From: Ilumatobacteraceae bacterium
GTDB taxonomy: Bacteria; Actinomycetota; Acidimicrobiia; Acidimicrobiales; Ilumatobacteraceae
Direction of reading: 5' to 3'
DNA length: 50,032 nucleotides
NCBI GenBank assembly: GCA_023257035.1
Contig: JALRDI010000147.1
Location: forward strand, 1-50,032
Below, in pieces: positions 32,208-40,912 of the stretch. A program made the position numbers and the translations under genes. The notes below the pieces were generated by a model. The model was not told where the DNA came from and ran no database searches. It was given only the letters and a program-made list of their open reading frames with translations. Within the stretch, counting starts at the first letter, position 1. Each line of letters begins with the position of its first letter.

Positions 32208-32930
32208 TCACCGCTGCTGTTGAGACCACGCCTCGTAGTCGAGTCGACGCTCCTCAGACAATGGAAAAAGCCCGCGTGGCGACTCGCCTGCCCGAACTCG
32301 TTCAATTGCGAAGGTCTCACGATGCTCTTGCTCTTGTGCCGCTGTCGCGATTTCTTCGGCGATCGCATGCGGAATTACCACAGCCCCATCAACGTCACCC
32401 ACGATGATGTCACCGGGTTCAACAAACACTCCTGCGCAAGTGATCGGCTCGTCGTAGCTGAACGGCATATGACGCCTTCCCCATGTGGCGCCATGCGATG
32501 CCCGGTGGTATACCGGCCGACCAAGCTCTGCGATCGCTTCGGTATCTCGAAGGGCCCCATCAGTGATGATGCCTACCGCCCCGAGGTGGTATGCCCGCAT
32601 TGCGTAGATGTCTCCGACCGTTCCAGCGTCAGGAAGATCTCGAGCCTCAATGACGATCACATCACCATCGTTGACGGCCTCGACGATGCTGCGTTGAGCA
32701 TTCTGTCCCGCAGAAAATTCTGGTAGTCGGTCTTCACGCAAAGCCACATAGCGAAGAGTCCGAGCTCTCCCCACGAGGCGTTGCCCTGGGAGAAGAGGCC
32801 GCAGACCGTTCATATATGCGTTTTGGATACCACGGCCTTGTAATTGATGGGTGATCGTTGCGACCGCAAGTGAACTCAATTTGTTGCGCAGTTCTACGGT
32901 CAGCACGTTTGGAATATCGATGGAATTCAC
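32208..32930 (-). CDS. RraA-like protein (HMG/CHA aldolase family)
   Basis: 240 residues from GTG 32930 (AAAGGATCC upstream). The open frame extends 227 codons further back, but that part is the antisense of the helicase tail and is rejected. The fold signature is present: LAVATITHQLQGRGIQNAYMNGLRPLLPGQRLVGRARTLRY, GDVIVIEARDLPDAGTVGDIYAMRAYHLGAVGIITDGALRDTEAIAEL, and GDIIVGDVDGAVVIPHAIAEEI. The DGALRD motif supplies the R/D pair used by 4-hydroxy-4-methyl-2-oxoglutarate aldolases. It may be an aldolase, or a regulator like E. coli RraA. It is 103 bases behind a DEAD-box helicase gene. Confidence 0.85.
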   Translation of the reverse strand: MNSIDIPNVLTVELRNKLSSLAVATITHQLQGRGIQNAYMNGLRPLLPGQRLVGRARTLRYVALREDRLPEFSAGQNAQRSIVEAVNDGDVIVIEARDLPDAGTVGDIYAMRAYHLGAVGIITDGALRDTEAIAELGRPVYHRASHGATWGRRHMPFSYDEPITCAGVFVEPGDIIVGDVDGAVVIPHAIAEEIATAAQEQEHRETFAIERVRAGESPRGLFPLSEERRLDYEAWSQQQR

Positions 32931-33033
32931 AGGATCCTTTCCGCGACAAGTCAACGAATGCAAACCCGACCCTAGTGAACGATCAAGAGGTTGTGGTGAG
33001 CAGGGTGTTATCACTCCACTCAACTCAGTTTGG

Positions 33034-34638
33034 TCATCCGCGACGTGTCGAGTTGCGAGCGCCTGCAGACTGCCCTTTGCGGTGGCCACCAGCCGAGCTA
33101 CGGCGCTTGCCGGCGTTTGCGTTATTGCGATTGCGACCAGGTCCGTCTTGACGACCAGCGCCATCTTGACGACGGCCGTTGCGTTCACTTCGAGTGAACT
33201 CGCCACCATCGGCCCGACGTGAATCATTCCGACGACCGTCATTACGACGAGTCCTGTCATTCGAGTCACTCCGGCGCGATTCTGAGCGCTGCGCATCTTC
33301 ACGAGGGTCCTGGTCACGATGCGGTTTACGAGAATCGCGCTTCGATGATGGGGCATCGCCTCGCGATGAGTCGCGACGCTTACCTGATGAATAGCCACCA
33401 GATTTCTTTGACTGGTTGCGCTGGCGAGACTTCGACGGTTGTGACCGCTCGCGTTCAACACGTGCAGGCGCGAGTGTTGCCGTTGGGTCACCGAATGAGG
33501 TGATCGATGCAACATCGGGATCAACGATCTCAACCTCGATGCCGACCTCGCGCTGCATGCGACGAGCGGCACGACGGCCATTTGGCTCGATGAGAGAAAC
33601 GACGACACCACCTTGGCCGGCGCGGGCCGTGCGTCCTGAGCGGTGGATGTATGCCTTGTGATCTTCAGGTGGGTCGAAGTGAACGACTGAGGTCACATCG
33701 TCGACATGAATACCGCGAGCTGCCACATCAGTTGCGATGAGAGCATGAGCGCGATGCTCGGTGAATTCTGCGAGCGCGCGTGTGCGCTGGGGCTGGCTCT
33801 TTCCGCCGTGGATCGAAACAGCTTTGATGCCATCACGCTCAAGTTGCTTCGTGAGGCGGTCGGCGCCGTGTCGGGTGCGGCAGAACACAATTGTCGGCCA
33901 CGCTGCAGCCACCGTCTCTGCGAGAAGGCTCACGCGCCCGTCACGAGCAACCGTCCAGAAACGATGATCCGCAATCGAGATGCTGTTGTGCTCAGGAACG
34001 ACCTCGTGACGCACAGGATCGTTCTGATAGTGCTTCACAAGATGAGCAACATCGCCATCAAGAGTCGCGGAGAACAAGATCGTTTGAGTGCGCGAGGTTG
34101 CGGCATCAAGGATGCGACGAACTGCTGGCAAGAAGCCCATGTCAGCCATACGGTCTGCTTCGTCGATTACGACTCGCTCAATATCATCGAGGATGACCGA
34201 ACCAGATTCCATGAGGTCTTCGAGGCGACCCGGGCATGCGACGAGAATGTCGGTGCCCTGCTTGAGTGAGTTCACCTGCTTTCCATACGCAACGCCGCCA
34301 TACACCGTTGTGATCGAGGTACGGCGTGAGAGCGTTTCCATCTCGGTTGCGATCTGGTCGGCAAGTTCACGAGTTGGCGACAACACGAGGGCCTTCGGTC
34401 GACGTGAAGTGCCCTTTGATGTCATCGCAACAAGAGGAATTCCAAATGCAAGGGTTTTGCCCGACCCGGTAGGTGCAGCGCCGCAGACGTCATTGCCTTG
34501 AAGAATGTCTTCAATCGCAACGCGCTGGATCGCGAATGGCTCTTCAATGCCTCGGGCGGAAAGTGCTCGGCAAATGAAGTCAGGTACACCGAGGCTCTCA
34601 AAGGTGAGGGCGCGCGGTTCAGAATCGGTCAAGGTCAT
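33034..34638 (-). CDS. DEAD-box RNA helicase with long disordered basic tail
   Basis: 534 residues. All core motifs are present: Q motif (FESLGVPDFICRALSARGIEEPFAIQ), I (APTGSGKT), Ia (PTRELADQ), Ib (CPGRLEDLM), II (VIDEADRM), III (SAT), IV-VI (GVAARGI-like DVAARGIHVDD, HRSGRTARAG). Residues ~396-534 are a low-complexity tail of R, D, S, N, G and Q with RGG/RRND repeats, probably disordered and RNA-binding. Most like RhlE/CsdA-type helicases that unwind mRNA structure in the cytoplasm, often under cold stress. TTTGGAG lies 8 bases before the ATG. It is followed by the RraA-like gene. Confidence 0.93.
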   Translation of the reverse strand: MTLTDSEPRALTFESLGVPDFICRALSARGIEEPFAIQRVAIEDILQGNDVCGAAPTGSGKTLAFGIPLVAMTSKGTSRRPKALVLSPTRELADQIATEMETLSRRTSITTVYGGVAYGKQVNSLKQGTDILVACPGRLEDLMESGSVILDDIERVVIDEADRMADMGFLPAVRRILDAATSRTQTILFSATLDGDVAHLVKHYQNDPVRHEVVPEHNSISIADHRFWTVARDGRVSLLAETVAAAWPTIVFCRTRHGADRLTKQLERDGIKAVSIHGGKSQPQRTRALAEFTEHRAHALIATDVAARGIHVDDVTSVVHFDPPEDHKAYIHRSGRTARAGQGGVVVSLIEPNGRRAARRMQREVGIEVEIVDPDVASITSFGDPTATLAPARVERERSQPSKSRQRNQSKKSGGYSSGKRRDSSRGDAPSSKRDSRKPHRDQDPREDAQRSESRRSDSNDRTRRNDGRRNDSRRADGGEFTRSERNGRRQDGAGRQDGPGRNRNNANAGKRRSSAGGHRKGQSAGARNSTRRG

Positions 34639-34847
34639 GGGGATGCTCCAAAGTGGTGGGCGCGGTTGTAAGTGATCAGCGCAATGCCGATTTAGTTCAT
34701 ATGGGGGAGGGATGGCTCACGATGATCGGAGGAACTACATCCCGTTCTGCGAACCCACCGACCGGAAGTCCCGATCAGCGCAAGGAACGGTAACAGCCAA
34801 ATCGAGAAACCGTGCGAATGTCGGCAACCACGAGTGCGTGAATGCTG

Positions 34848-36059
34848 TCACCAAGTAAGCGGAATCGACTTTGGGGATCGATCGCTGATCGTCGGGCGCC
34901 AGGTCGGATCACCATCAAGTTGGAGGTTCGGAAACCGCTGGAACAGAGACGACAAGGTCGCCTTTGCCTCTAACCGTGCAAGGGCTGCGCCAAGACAGAA
35001 GTGGTGCCCAAACCCGAATGTGAGATGGGGATTTGGATTGCGGTCAAGAACGATGTCGTCGGGTGCATCGAATACGCGGTCGTCTCGGTTAGCAGCAAGG
35101 ATGTTGAGGAACACCGATTGGCCTTCTCGCATCTCGACGCCTGCGTGGTCATGGTCTTCGACAACCGTTCGCATCATTGCTTTCGCCGGGGCCTCAAAAC
35201 GAAGTAATTCTTCGACAGCGGTGTCAAGGTCGTCTCCTTCAAGAGAAGTGAACGCAGTACGTGCATCAGGGTCACGACACAGCGCGACCGTCGCCGATCC
35301 GAGCAGCGAAGCCGTCGTGTCATGTCCGGCGAAGAGCAACAGCGAGCACGCTCCAAGAAGTTCGATTTGCGTGAGGCCGTCGATTTCGTTTTCCTCGGCG
35401 AGCAGCAGAGACAACAGGTTGTCCTCAGGCTCAGAGCGGTATCGGTCAAAGAGTGGTTGCAGCCGCCCCTCGAGCTCCGCGCCGGCCTAGCGGGCGACCT
35501 CGTCGTAGTCGTCTCGACCGACCGCCCCAAAGACCACGACCCCAAACTTTTCTGACCAATCTGCGAGCCAGTCACGTTCATCAATCGGCACGCCGAACAA
35601 CTCGGCGATCACCGCTGCAGGAAGTGGATGGGTGAGCAATTCGACAAGGTCACCGCCTGACGAAGCCGCCATGTTGTTGAGCAGATCATCGACGATCTGT
35701 TGCACACGATCCTCCAGTGCGTTGACAGACCGTGGAGTGAACGACCGAGCAAGAGGTCCGCGGAGCCGGGTGTGTTCTGGGGGCTCGTGGAAGAGCATCC
35801 AACCGTCTAAAAGGTCGATCGCCATCGACAGCGCCTCTGCTCGAGGTCCACTAAGGCGTTCCCTGAAACCCGACATGCGTTCGGTCGACAAACGAGAGTC
35901 GCGAAACGCCGCATTGAGCTCAGGGTGACCCATGACGATCCACGCTCGGTGTCGATCACTCCACTGGATTGGACCCTCATCGCGAAACTCTCGGAAATAG
36001 CCATGAGGGTCATCAATCGCGCGTGGGTCGAGCAGGTTGATATCACTCATGTGCGTCAC
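34848..36059 (-). pseudogene. Cytochrome P450 interrupted by a single in-frame TAG
   Basis: The reverse frame from GTG 36059 to TGA 34848 is 404 codons, a normal bacterial P450 length, but codon 191 (35489-35487) is TAG. No frameshift is needed: the reading resumes in the same frame (AGAELEGRLQPLFDRYR). Both halves look sound: I-helix GACSLLLFAGHDTTASLL, ExxR helix EELLRFEAP, and the haem loop FGFGHHFCLG with C355. The sense codon lost was probably CAG, GAG, AAG or TGG. It could be a recent nonsense mutation, a sequencing error, or amber readthrough. The GTG start overlaps the stop of the SDR gene (GTGA), so both were one operon, as in terpenoid/steroid oxidation modules. Confidence 0.85.
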
Positions 36060-36829
36060 CTCAAGCGCGACGGAGCCATACGCATTCCACCGTCAATACG
36101 CATGTCAGAGCCGTTCAGCATCGTGTTCGAGATGATGTGAGCGCACAATTGTGCGTACTCAGGGCCGTTACCGAACCTCGGCGGGAACGGAGTTGTTGCC
36201 GCCATCTGTTCGGCGTATTCGTCGGGCATGCCCTCAACAAGCGGTGTATCAAATGAGCCAGGTGAAATTGAAACAGCACGGATACCCCAAGGAGCGAGAT
36301 CACGGGCGAGTGGCAATGTCATGCCGAGCACCCCACCTTTTGAGGCCGAATATGAGACACCGCCATCAACCCCATCGGTCGCAGCGATCGAGGCCGTTGT
36401 CACGATGACACCCCGTTCGCCGTCGGGGCCGACTGGGTCAAGATCGTGCATTGCCCACGCAGCAAGGCGAGCGATGTTGAACACCCCGATGAGATTGATG
36501 TTGACAATGCGCTCAAATTCATCGAGAGGGTGAGGGCCATTGCGGCCAATGACTTTCTTCCCCGCGCCAACTCCAGCGCAGGCGACTGCGATTCGCGGAG
36601 GGCCGAGTTGCTCAACGAGATGGGCAAACGCGGTCTCTAACGATTCGGCAGATGCAACGTCAGATTCTGCAAACACCCCACCTATTTCTTCAGCAACCTC
36701 TGCACCTTTCGCGGCGTCACGATCGAGTACTCCGACTCGAGCGCCAAGTGAAGAGAGGTGGCGCGCGGTGGCGGCTCCGAGGCCAGATGCTCCACCCGTG
36801 ATGAACACTGTGTTTCCTGCGATCTCCAT
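36056..36829 (-). CDS. Short-chain dehydrogenase/reductase (type II 3-hydroxyacyl-CoA dehydrogenase-like)
   Basis: 257 residues. NAD(P) motif ITGGASGLGAATARHL, then the family's DSDVASAES acidic turn, VACAGVG, catalytic S in TTASIAA, the YSASKGG active-site Tyr/Lys, and SISPGSFDTPL. The wording VGDRN-like insertion and SASKGGVLGMTLPLARDLAPWGIR are close to HSD17B10-type 3-hydroxyacyl-CoA dehydrogenases. It oxidises a hydroxyacyl-CoA or alcohol with NAD+. A TAGGGT box ends 6 bases before the ATG, and a GAGGG just upstream also resembles a Shine-Dalgarno. Translationally coupled to the broken P450. Confidence 0.87.
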   Translation of the reverse strand: MEIAGNTVFITGGASGLGAATARHLSSLGARVGVLDRDAAKGAEVAEEIGGVFAESDVASAESLETAFAHLVEQLGPPRIAVACAGVGAGKKVIGRNGPHPLDEFERIVNINLIGVFNIARLAAWAMHDLDPVGPDGERGVIVTTASIAATDGVDGGVSYSASKGGVLGMTLPLARDLAPWGIRAVSISPGSFDTPLVEGMPDEYAEQMAATTPFPPRFGNGPEYAQLCAHIISNTMLNGSDMRIDGGMRMAPSRLR

Positions 36830-36835
36830 CCCTCA

Positions 36836-36841
36836 ACCCTA
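36836..36841 (-). promoter_or_regulatory. TANNNT -10 box upstream of the SDR-P450 pair
   Basis: TAGGGT on the reverse strand, 6 bases from the ATG at 36829. Confidence 0.4.
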
Positions 36842-36863
36842 GAGAGCCCGATCAGATCGGCAG

Positions 36864-37406
36864 TTACTGGCGGTGTGACTCCGCTCGCTCCTTCAACCCC
36901 AATAATTGTCGGCGCAACATGACGCCATCACCCGGACCGAGAGTTGATTTCAGCAACGGGGCGCCAAAAGGAACTTGAAGTGCCGATCTCACTCGTGAGA
37001 TCAATCGAGTGCCGTCAGTCGTGTCGTGAAGCACGTATGCAAGGGTGAATTTGAATCGAGTTGAGTCTCTGCGGGTTTGAAGTGACATAACGAGATGGTG
37101 CGGAGCATCGAGGTGGGTGACGACAAAACTGATCGGCCCGCCAGGAATGATGTCTCCAACCGATGAGACGGCCCATTCAGGGTGCAGTTGTGTTGCACTT
37201 TTGCGACCGAAATTATCGATGATGTCGTAGCTGTACCAGCCGGCCCGGCCGAGACCGAGTTGGGCAATCCAGGGAAAGACGTCTGTCGTTGGCGCATCGA
37301 TCGAGATTGACCTAGTTGCGCTGAACGCCGGTTGTGAAACGAGTTCGTCTCCGGGCAGTTCGAGTTCGACTTCCTCAGGGGCTGAACCCCAATTCTCGAG
37401 GATCAC
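36864..37406 (-). CDS. SRPBCC-like protein
   Basis: 180 residues from GTG 37406, chosen because it overlaps the preceding stop (GTGA) and has GGAAGAG 9 bases upstream; a longer ATG frame starts at 37469 inside the previous gene. Sequence landmarks are SISIDAPTTDVFPWIAQLGLGRAGWYSYD, IIPGGPISFVVTHLDAPHHLVMSLQ and a C-terminal helix (RRQLLGLKERAESHR), matching the START-like helix-grip proteins that bind hydrophobic ligands. No active-site assignment. Coupled to the membrane protein upstream. Confidence 0.75.
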   Translation of the reverse strand: MILENWGSAPEEVELELPGDELVSQPAFSATRSISIDAPTTDVFPWIAQLGLGRAGWYSYDIIDNFGRKSATQLHPEWAVSSVGDIIPGGPISFVVTHLDAPHHLVMSLQTRRDSTRFKFTLAYVLHDTTDGTRLISRVRSALQVPFGAPLLKSTLGPGDGVMLRRQLLGLKERAESHRQ

Positions 37407-37909
37407 GCCGACCGTCTCTTCCAAATCACGGCAGAGACCCACGCTGCGGTAATTCCCCGCAACGTCCATGCCAGGGTTCGAACAAGATCTGCTTTCATCA
37501 AGCGATCGTGCACCTCAGGAATGAATCCATTTGCAAGATCTGCGTGTGCCGGTGCGGAAAAAAACCCGCTCACCACGAGAACAACACCCATTGCGATTCC
37601 ACCGATGACAAGTGGTGGAAGCAGGGCCTGATCGCGTTCACGCCACGCCCAGATGAGCAACAACAATGCGGTCGCACCCTCGACACCCCACGGAACCAGC
37701 AGCAGTTTGCCAATGCGGTCAACATGGGAGGCTTGGAACTCGACATACGTGTCAACCCCGACGCTGGCAAACAATGGGTAGTGGACTGTGTGAATTGTCC
37801 AAATCAACCCGACCATGAACCAGGTCGACATGAGGTGAAGGCCGCTGAGGGCGGCGGGTGGGGTTCGTTGCACGAAGCAAAACCTAGAGCGGGAGCGAAT
37901 CTCGTGCAT
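37403..37909 (-). CDS. DUF1772-like small membrane protein
   Basis: Up to 168 residues; ATG 37831 (MSTWFMVGL) is an alternative start giving 142. Four hydrophobic segments. HTVHYPLFASVG near the first helix, ASHVDRIGKLLLVPWGVEG, and a late EVHDRLMKADLVRTLAWTLRG match the anthrone-oxygenase-like DUF1772 membrane family, where the histidines are conserved. Reaction unknown. Its last codons overlap the SRPBCC start by 4 bases, so the two are one unit. Divergent from the epoxide-hydrolase-like gene at 37943. Confidence 0.65.
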   Translation of the reverse strand: MHEIRSRSRFCFVQRTPPAALSGLHLMSTWFMVGLIWTIHTVHYPLFASVGVDTYVEFQASHVDRIGKLLLVPWGVEGATALLLLIWAWRERDQALLPPLVIGGIAMGVVLVVSGFFSAPAHADLANGFIPEVHDRLMKADLVRTLAWTLRGITAAWVSAVIWKRRSA

Positions 37910-37929
37910 GACGTTGCGCCGACATGAAA

Positions 37930-37935
37930 TATCGT
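37930..37935 (+). promoter_or_regulatory. TANNNT -10 box for a probable leaderless transcript
   Basis: TATCGT ends 7 bases before the ATG at 37943; no Shine-Dalgarno between. Confidence 0.5.
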
Positions 37936-37942
37936 TGCGTGT

Positions 37943-38320
37943 ATGAGCGCGCTTGAGACGGTGAACACATTTATGAGGTGCATTGAGTCAAAGGACATTG
38001 ACGCAGCAGTTGCTCTTCTCGCCGATGACGTCTCGTACGAAAATATGCCGATCGATCCCATCGTTGGGCGCGAGGCAGTTCGCCAGGTGCTTGATGGATT
38101 TCTTCAACCCGCACAGGAGGTCGATTGGCGTGTTGACCGCGAATGGCAGATCGGTGGCGCGGTGATCAACGAGCGGGTCGACCGATTCAAGATCGGTGAC
38201 GGGTGGCTCGAGTTGCCGGTTGCCGGTTTCTTCGAAGTGGCGGATGGACAGATAACTCTTTGGCGCGATTACTTCGACATGGGTTCGTATATGTCGCAAC
38301 TGTCGTCGCTCACCTCATGA
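37943..38320 (+). CDS. Limonene-1,2-epoxide-hydrolase-like protein (SnoaL fold)
   Basis: 125 residues. The catalytic set of Rhodococcus limonene epoxide hydrolase is kept with constant spacing: Y32 and N34 (YEN), R78 and D80 (NERVDRF), D109 (WRDYFD), equivalent to Y53, N55, R99, D101 and D132. It should add water to an epoxide in a hydrophobic pocket; natural substrate unknown. Small, cytosolic, one-domain cone fold. Divergent from the DUF1772-like gene, with a P450 and SDR nearby that might produce or use oxygenated terpenoids (inference). Confidence 0.85.
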   Translation: MSALETVNTFMRCIESKDIDAAVALLADDVSYENMPIDPIVGREAVRQVLDGFLQPAQEVDWRVDREWQIGGAVINERVDRFKIGDGWLELPVAGFFEVADGQITLWRDYFDMGSYMSQLSSLTS

Positions 38321-38368
38321 TGAGACGACCTCACCCTCGTTGTCGATTATCAGAGCTTGTGATGATCA

Positions 38369-38695
38369 ATGGCTGTTGACGTCGACCTCCACGAACGTGT
38401 TCGCTCGCTGCTTGCAGGGGACATGGCAATAACGGAGCGTGCAATGTTCGGAGGGGTGGCATTTATGTGTTCGGGCAACATGGCGGTGGGAATTGTCGAC
38501 GATCGATTGATGGTGCGAGTTGGACGAGAGCATTGGGAGGCGGCGCTGGGTGAGCCTCATGTGGCCGAAATGGATTTCACGGGCCGATCGATGAAGGGAT
38601 TTATTTACGTCATGCCAGAAGGGCTTGTCGATGAGGGGTTGACGAAATGGGTCGATGCCGGCCTGCGATTCGCGTCCTCGATGCCACCGAAGTAG
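38369..38695 (+). CDS. TfoX N-terminal domain protein
   Basis: 108 residues. The whole protein is one TfoX/Sxy N-terminal domain: LHERVRSLLAGDMAITERAMFGGVAFMCSGNMAVGIVDDRLMVRVG, then FTGRSMKGFIYVMPEGLVDEGLTKWVDAGLRF. In gamma-proteobacteria TfoX controls competence; the stand-alone domain in actinobacteria has no assigned role. Only the ATG at 38369 fits; neither a Shine-Dalgarno nor a clear -10 box is evident. Confidence 0.8.
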   Translation: MAVDVDLHERVRSLLAGDMAITERAMFGGVAFMCSGNMAVGIVDDRLMVRVGREHWEAALGEPHVAEMDFTGRSMKGFIYVMPEGLVDEGLTKWVDAGLRFASSMPPK

Positions 38696-38720
38696 TCAGA
38701 GACCTCACCATGGGATGCCG

Positions 38721-38726
38721 TAAGGT
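38721..38726 (+). promoter_or_regulatory. TANNNT -10 box for a probable leaderless transcript
   Basis: TAAGGT ends 6 bases before the GTG at 38733. Confidence 0.5.
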
Positions 38727-38732
38727 CTGTCT

Positions 38733-39662
38733 GTGACGTACGTGGTCGTCGCCGAAAAATTGTCCCGGGGCGAGCTCATCCTGCTCGACGGTGCAACAGG
38801 TACCGAGCTGGAACGGCGCGGTGTACCAATGAACCCGAATGCGTGGTGCGGGCCATCAGTCGCTGAGCACAGTGACGTGCTGTATGACATTCATCTCGAT
38901 TATCTCAAGCTTGGTTGCGACATCATTACAGCGAACACCTTTGCGAGCGGGCCGGGAATGCTGCGGGCTGCCGGTATCGAGGACGAACATGGTGCGCTTA
39001 TCGAACAGGCAGTCACCGTTGCGAGAGCTGCGACCGCTGAGTGCAACCGAGAGGGCATGACTGCCGTCGCAGGGTCGATGTCGCACATGATTCCGGTGCT
39101 CGCCGGAACCGATGCAGTTGACCCATCTCTTGGGGACGTGCCTGAAGCATTTGAGGACGACTGCATGCGACACGCCAATGCGCTCAATACAGCCGGTGTC
39201 GACATGATTTTGCTCGAAATGATGTACCACCCCAAGCGTGCGGCGATTGCGGCCGCTGCTGCATGCTCAACTGGCCTGCCGATTTGGTTTGGTCTCAGCG
39301 TTCGGGAGGGATCGCACGGTGGCCCAATCCTGTTTGACCAACATTCAGAGCGGTCGCTCAGTGAACTATTTCCGCTACTCGACGAACGAGTCGATGCGGT
39401 CAGCATCATGCACTCGCGTGCCGACCTTGTTGAACCCGCTATCAAAGAATTACGTATCCACTGGCGGGGGCCAATCTGCGTGTACCCAGACAGCGGCCAC
39501 TTCGAAATGCCGAAGTGGAACTTCAATGACGTCATGAGTCCTCAAGCCTTCAGCGAATACGGGAGGCGCTGGCGTGAACTTGGCTGTGTTGCGGTCGGCG
39601 GCTGTTGTGGCTTAGGTCCATCTCATCTCGCCGAGTTTGCGTCGTCGATGCGTCACAGATAG
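38733..39662 (+). CDS. Homocysteine S-methyltransferase family protein
   Basis: 309 residues from GTG 38733. ILLDGATGTELERRGVPMN opens the barrel; LGCDIITANTFASG, ILLEMMYHPKRA and IWFGLSVREG are inner strands; the zinc site is completed by VAVGGCCGLGPSHLAEF at the C-terminus. This is the PF02574 fold of MmuM, betaine-homocysteine methyltransferase and the N-domain of MetH. It transfers a methyl group to homocysteine or a related thiol. The donor cannot be told from sequence. Leaderless start behind TAAGGT. Confidence 0.87.
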   Translation: MTYVVVAEKLSRGELILLDGATGTELERRGVPMNPNAWCGPSVAEHSDVLYDIHLDYLKLGCDIITANTFASGPGMLRAAGIEDEHGALIEQAVTVARAATAECNREGMTAVAGSMSHMIPVLAGTDAVDPSLGDVPEAFEDDCMRHANALNTAGVDMILLEMMYHPKRAAIAAAAACSTGLPIWFGLSVREGSHGGPILFDQHSERSLSELFPLLDERVDAVSIMHSRADLVEPAIKELRIHWRGPICVYPDSGHFEMPKWNFNDVMSPQAFSEYGRRWRELGCVAVGGCCGLGPSHLAEFASSMRHR

Positions 39663-39686
39663 CGCATCAACGTTTACCGGTTGAAG

Positions 39687-39692
39687 TACCGT
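39687..39692 (+). promoter_or_regulatory. TANNNT -10 box for a probable leaderless transcript
   Basis: TACCGT ends 8 bases before the ATG at 39701; it supports this start over the open frame from 39605, which overlaps the upstream gene. Confidence 0.4.
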
Positions 39693-39700
39693 CATTCGAG

Positions 39701-40864
39701 ATGGCTCAATCCAACCGATTGCCAAATTCGCCGCTGCTTGTTGGCACCATTGCGATGGGAGGATGGCTCGTCTTTATCCTCGTTCGCCTCTTGCGACTCG
39801 CCGACGGCGACGTTGGCTATTTCGTGCTCGCAGGTACCGAATTCACAGATGCTTCTGCGGGATTGCCGTTACTTGATGGCGCTGGGTACGACGGCCAATT
39901 CTTTCATCGGCTTGCGGTGAACCCATTTGATGCCGGCGATCGTGTTGCGGGAACTGTTCTTGATTCATCGTGGCGGGCAGCGCGTATTGGCTACCCATTA
40001 CTTGCTTGGATCGTCGGGTTGTCTGGCGTCCCGGCCAGCTGGGCTCTTGTCATCGTCAACCTCGCCGCAGTCACTGCACTCGGTTTCCTCGGGGGTCGGA
40101 TCGCCCGATCTGCAGGAAGGGACGCGATGTGGGGACTGCTCTTGCCGTTGTATTACGGCTTTGCTTTTTCCATTGCGCGAGATCTCTCGGAGGTAGTTGC
40201 GACAACCGCCCTAGTAGGGGGTGTGGCACTCGGAATGAATCGGCGACATGTTGTTGCCGGGTTCTGCTTTTCGTTAGCGGTGTTGTCACGAGAGACGATG
40301 GTTGCGGCAGTTTTCGCGATTGGGCTCGTTGAACTTGGGGGGATCATTCGCCGCCGTAGATCTCTCGGTTCGGTGGATGCCGTTTGGGTTCTGCCGCTGA
40401 TGTTCTTTTCGTTGTGGCAACTCGTTGTCGCATTGCTTTGGGATCGCAGTTTGTCTGACGTTGGAGGCGGCACTGGAAGCCTCAGAATTCCTGGGGCAGC
40501 GCTCCTAGAGCAGCTACCGATTGTGTTTTCCGCCAGTTATGTAGGCGATGCCACGCTCAACATCGTGCACGCTGTCGAGGTTTGCGTATTGCTCGCTGTC
40601 GTGCTTGTTGCAGTGATTGCGTGTTTCCGATCTGGTCAGCCGCGAATTCTTACCTCAGCGTTTGTTGGGCTTGCCGCAATGATGTTGACCGTTGACGTCC
40701 CAATCGGAATCTGGACTGACCGTAATGACCTGCGGATGTTCGCGGGCGTCTACGCCCTCGCGGTCATCATTCTGCTTCGAACAAAAATGCGTCTCCACCT
40801 TCTCGCGTGCATCGTTGCAGTCTGTACCGGAGCTGCTGCACTGTCATTCGTTGTTGGCGCGTGA
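39701..40864 (+). CDS. Polytopic membrane protein, glycosyltransferase-C / cell-surface glycopolymer-like
   Basis: 387 residues with about ten hydrophobic helices. After the first helix, GYDGQFFHRLAVNPFDAGDRVAG and RAARIGYPLLAWIVGLSG resemble the short conserved N-terminal block of the AZOBR_p60025-type family linked to cell-surface glycopolymer formation, in which 'YDGQ-aromatic' followed by 'R-x-x-YPLLAW' is invariant. Lipid-linked sugar transfer is likely but inferential. It starts 38 bases after the methyltransferase stop with its own TANNNT box. Confidence 0.7.
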   Translation: MAQSNRLPNSPLLVGTIAMGGWLVFILVRLLRLADGDVGYFVLAGTEFTDASAGLPLLDGAGYDGQFFHRLAVNPFDAGDRVAGTVLDSSWRAARIGYPLLAWIVGLSGVPASWALVIVNLAAVTALGFLGGRIARSAGRDAMWGLLLPLYYGFAFSIARDLSEVVATTALVGGVALGMNRRHVVAGFCFSLAVLSRETMVAAVFAIGLVELGGIIRRRRSLGSVDAVWVLPLMFFSLWQLVVALLWDRSLSDVGGGTGSLRIPGAALLEQLPIVFSASYVGDATLNIVHAVEVCVLLAVVLVAVIACFRSGQPRILTSAFVGLAAMMLTVDVPIGIWTDRNDLRMFAGVYALAVIILLRTKMRLHLLACIVAVCTGAAALSFVVGA

Positions 40865-40900
40865 TGAAGCTCTGACAGCGAGTAACACCTTGCAGATGAT

Positions 40901-40906
40901 TACGTT
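40901..40906 (+). promoter_or_regulatory. TANNNT -10 box for a probable leaderless transcript
   Basis: TACGTT ends 6 bases before the GTG at 40913. Confidence 0.5.
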
Positions 40907-40912
40907 TCGAAC

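Noticed and set aside
32931..33611. The N-terminal extension of the RraA-like frame
   Set aside because: It is the antisense of the helicase tail; the family begins at about 32930.
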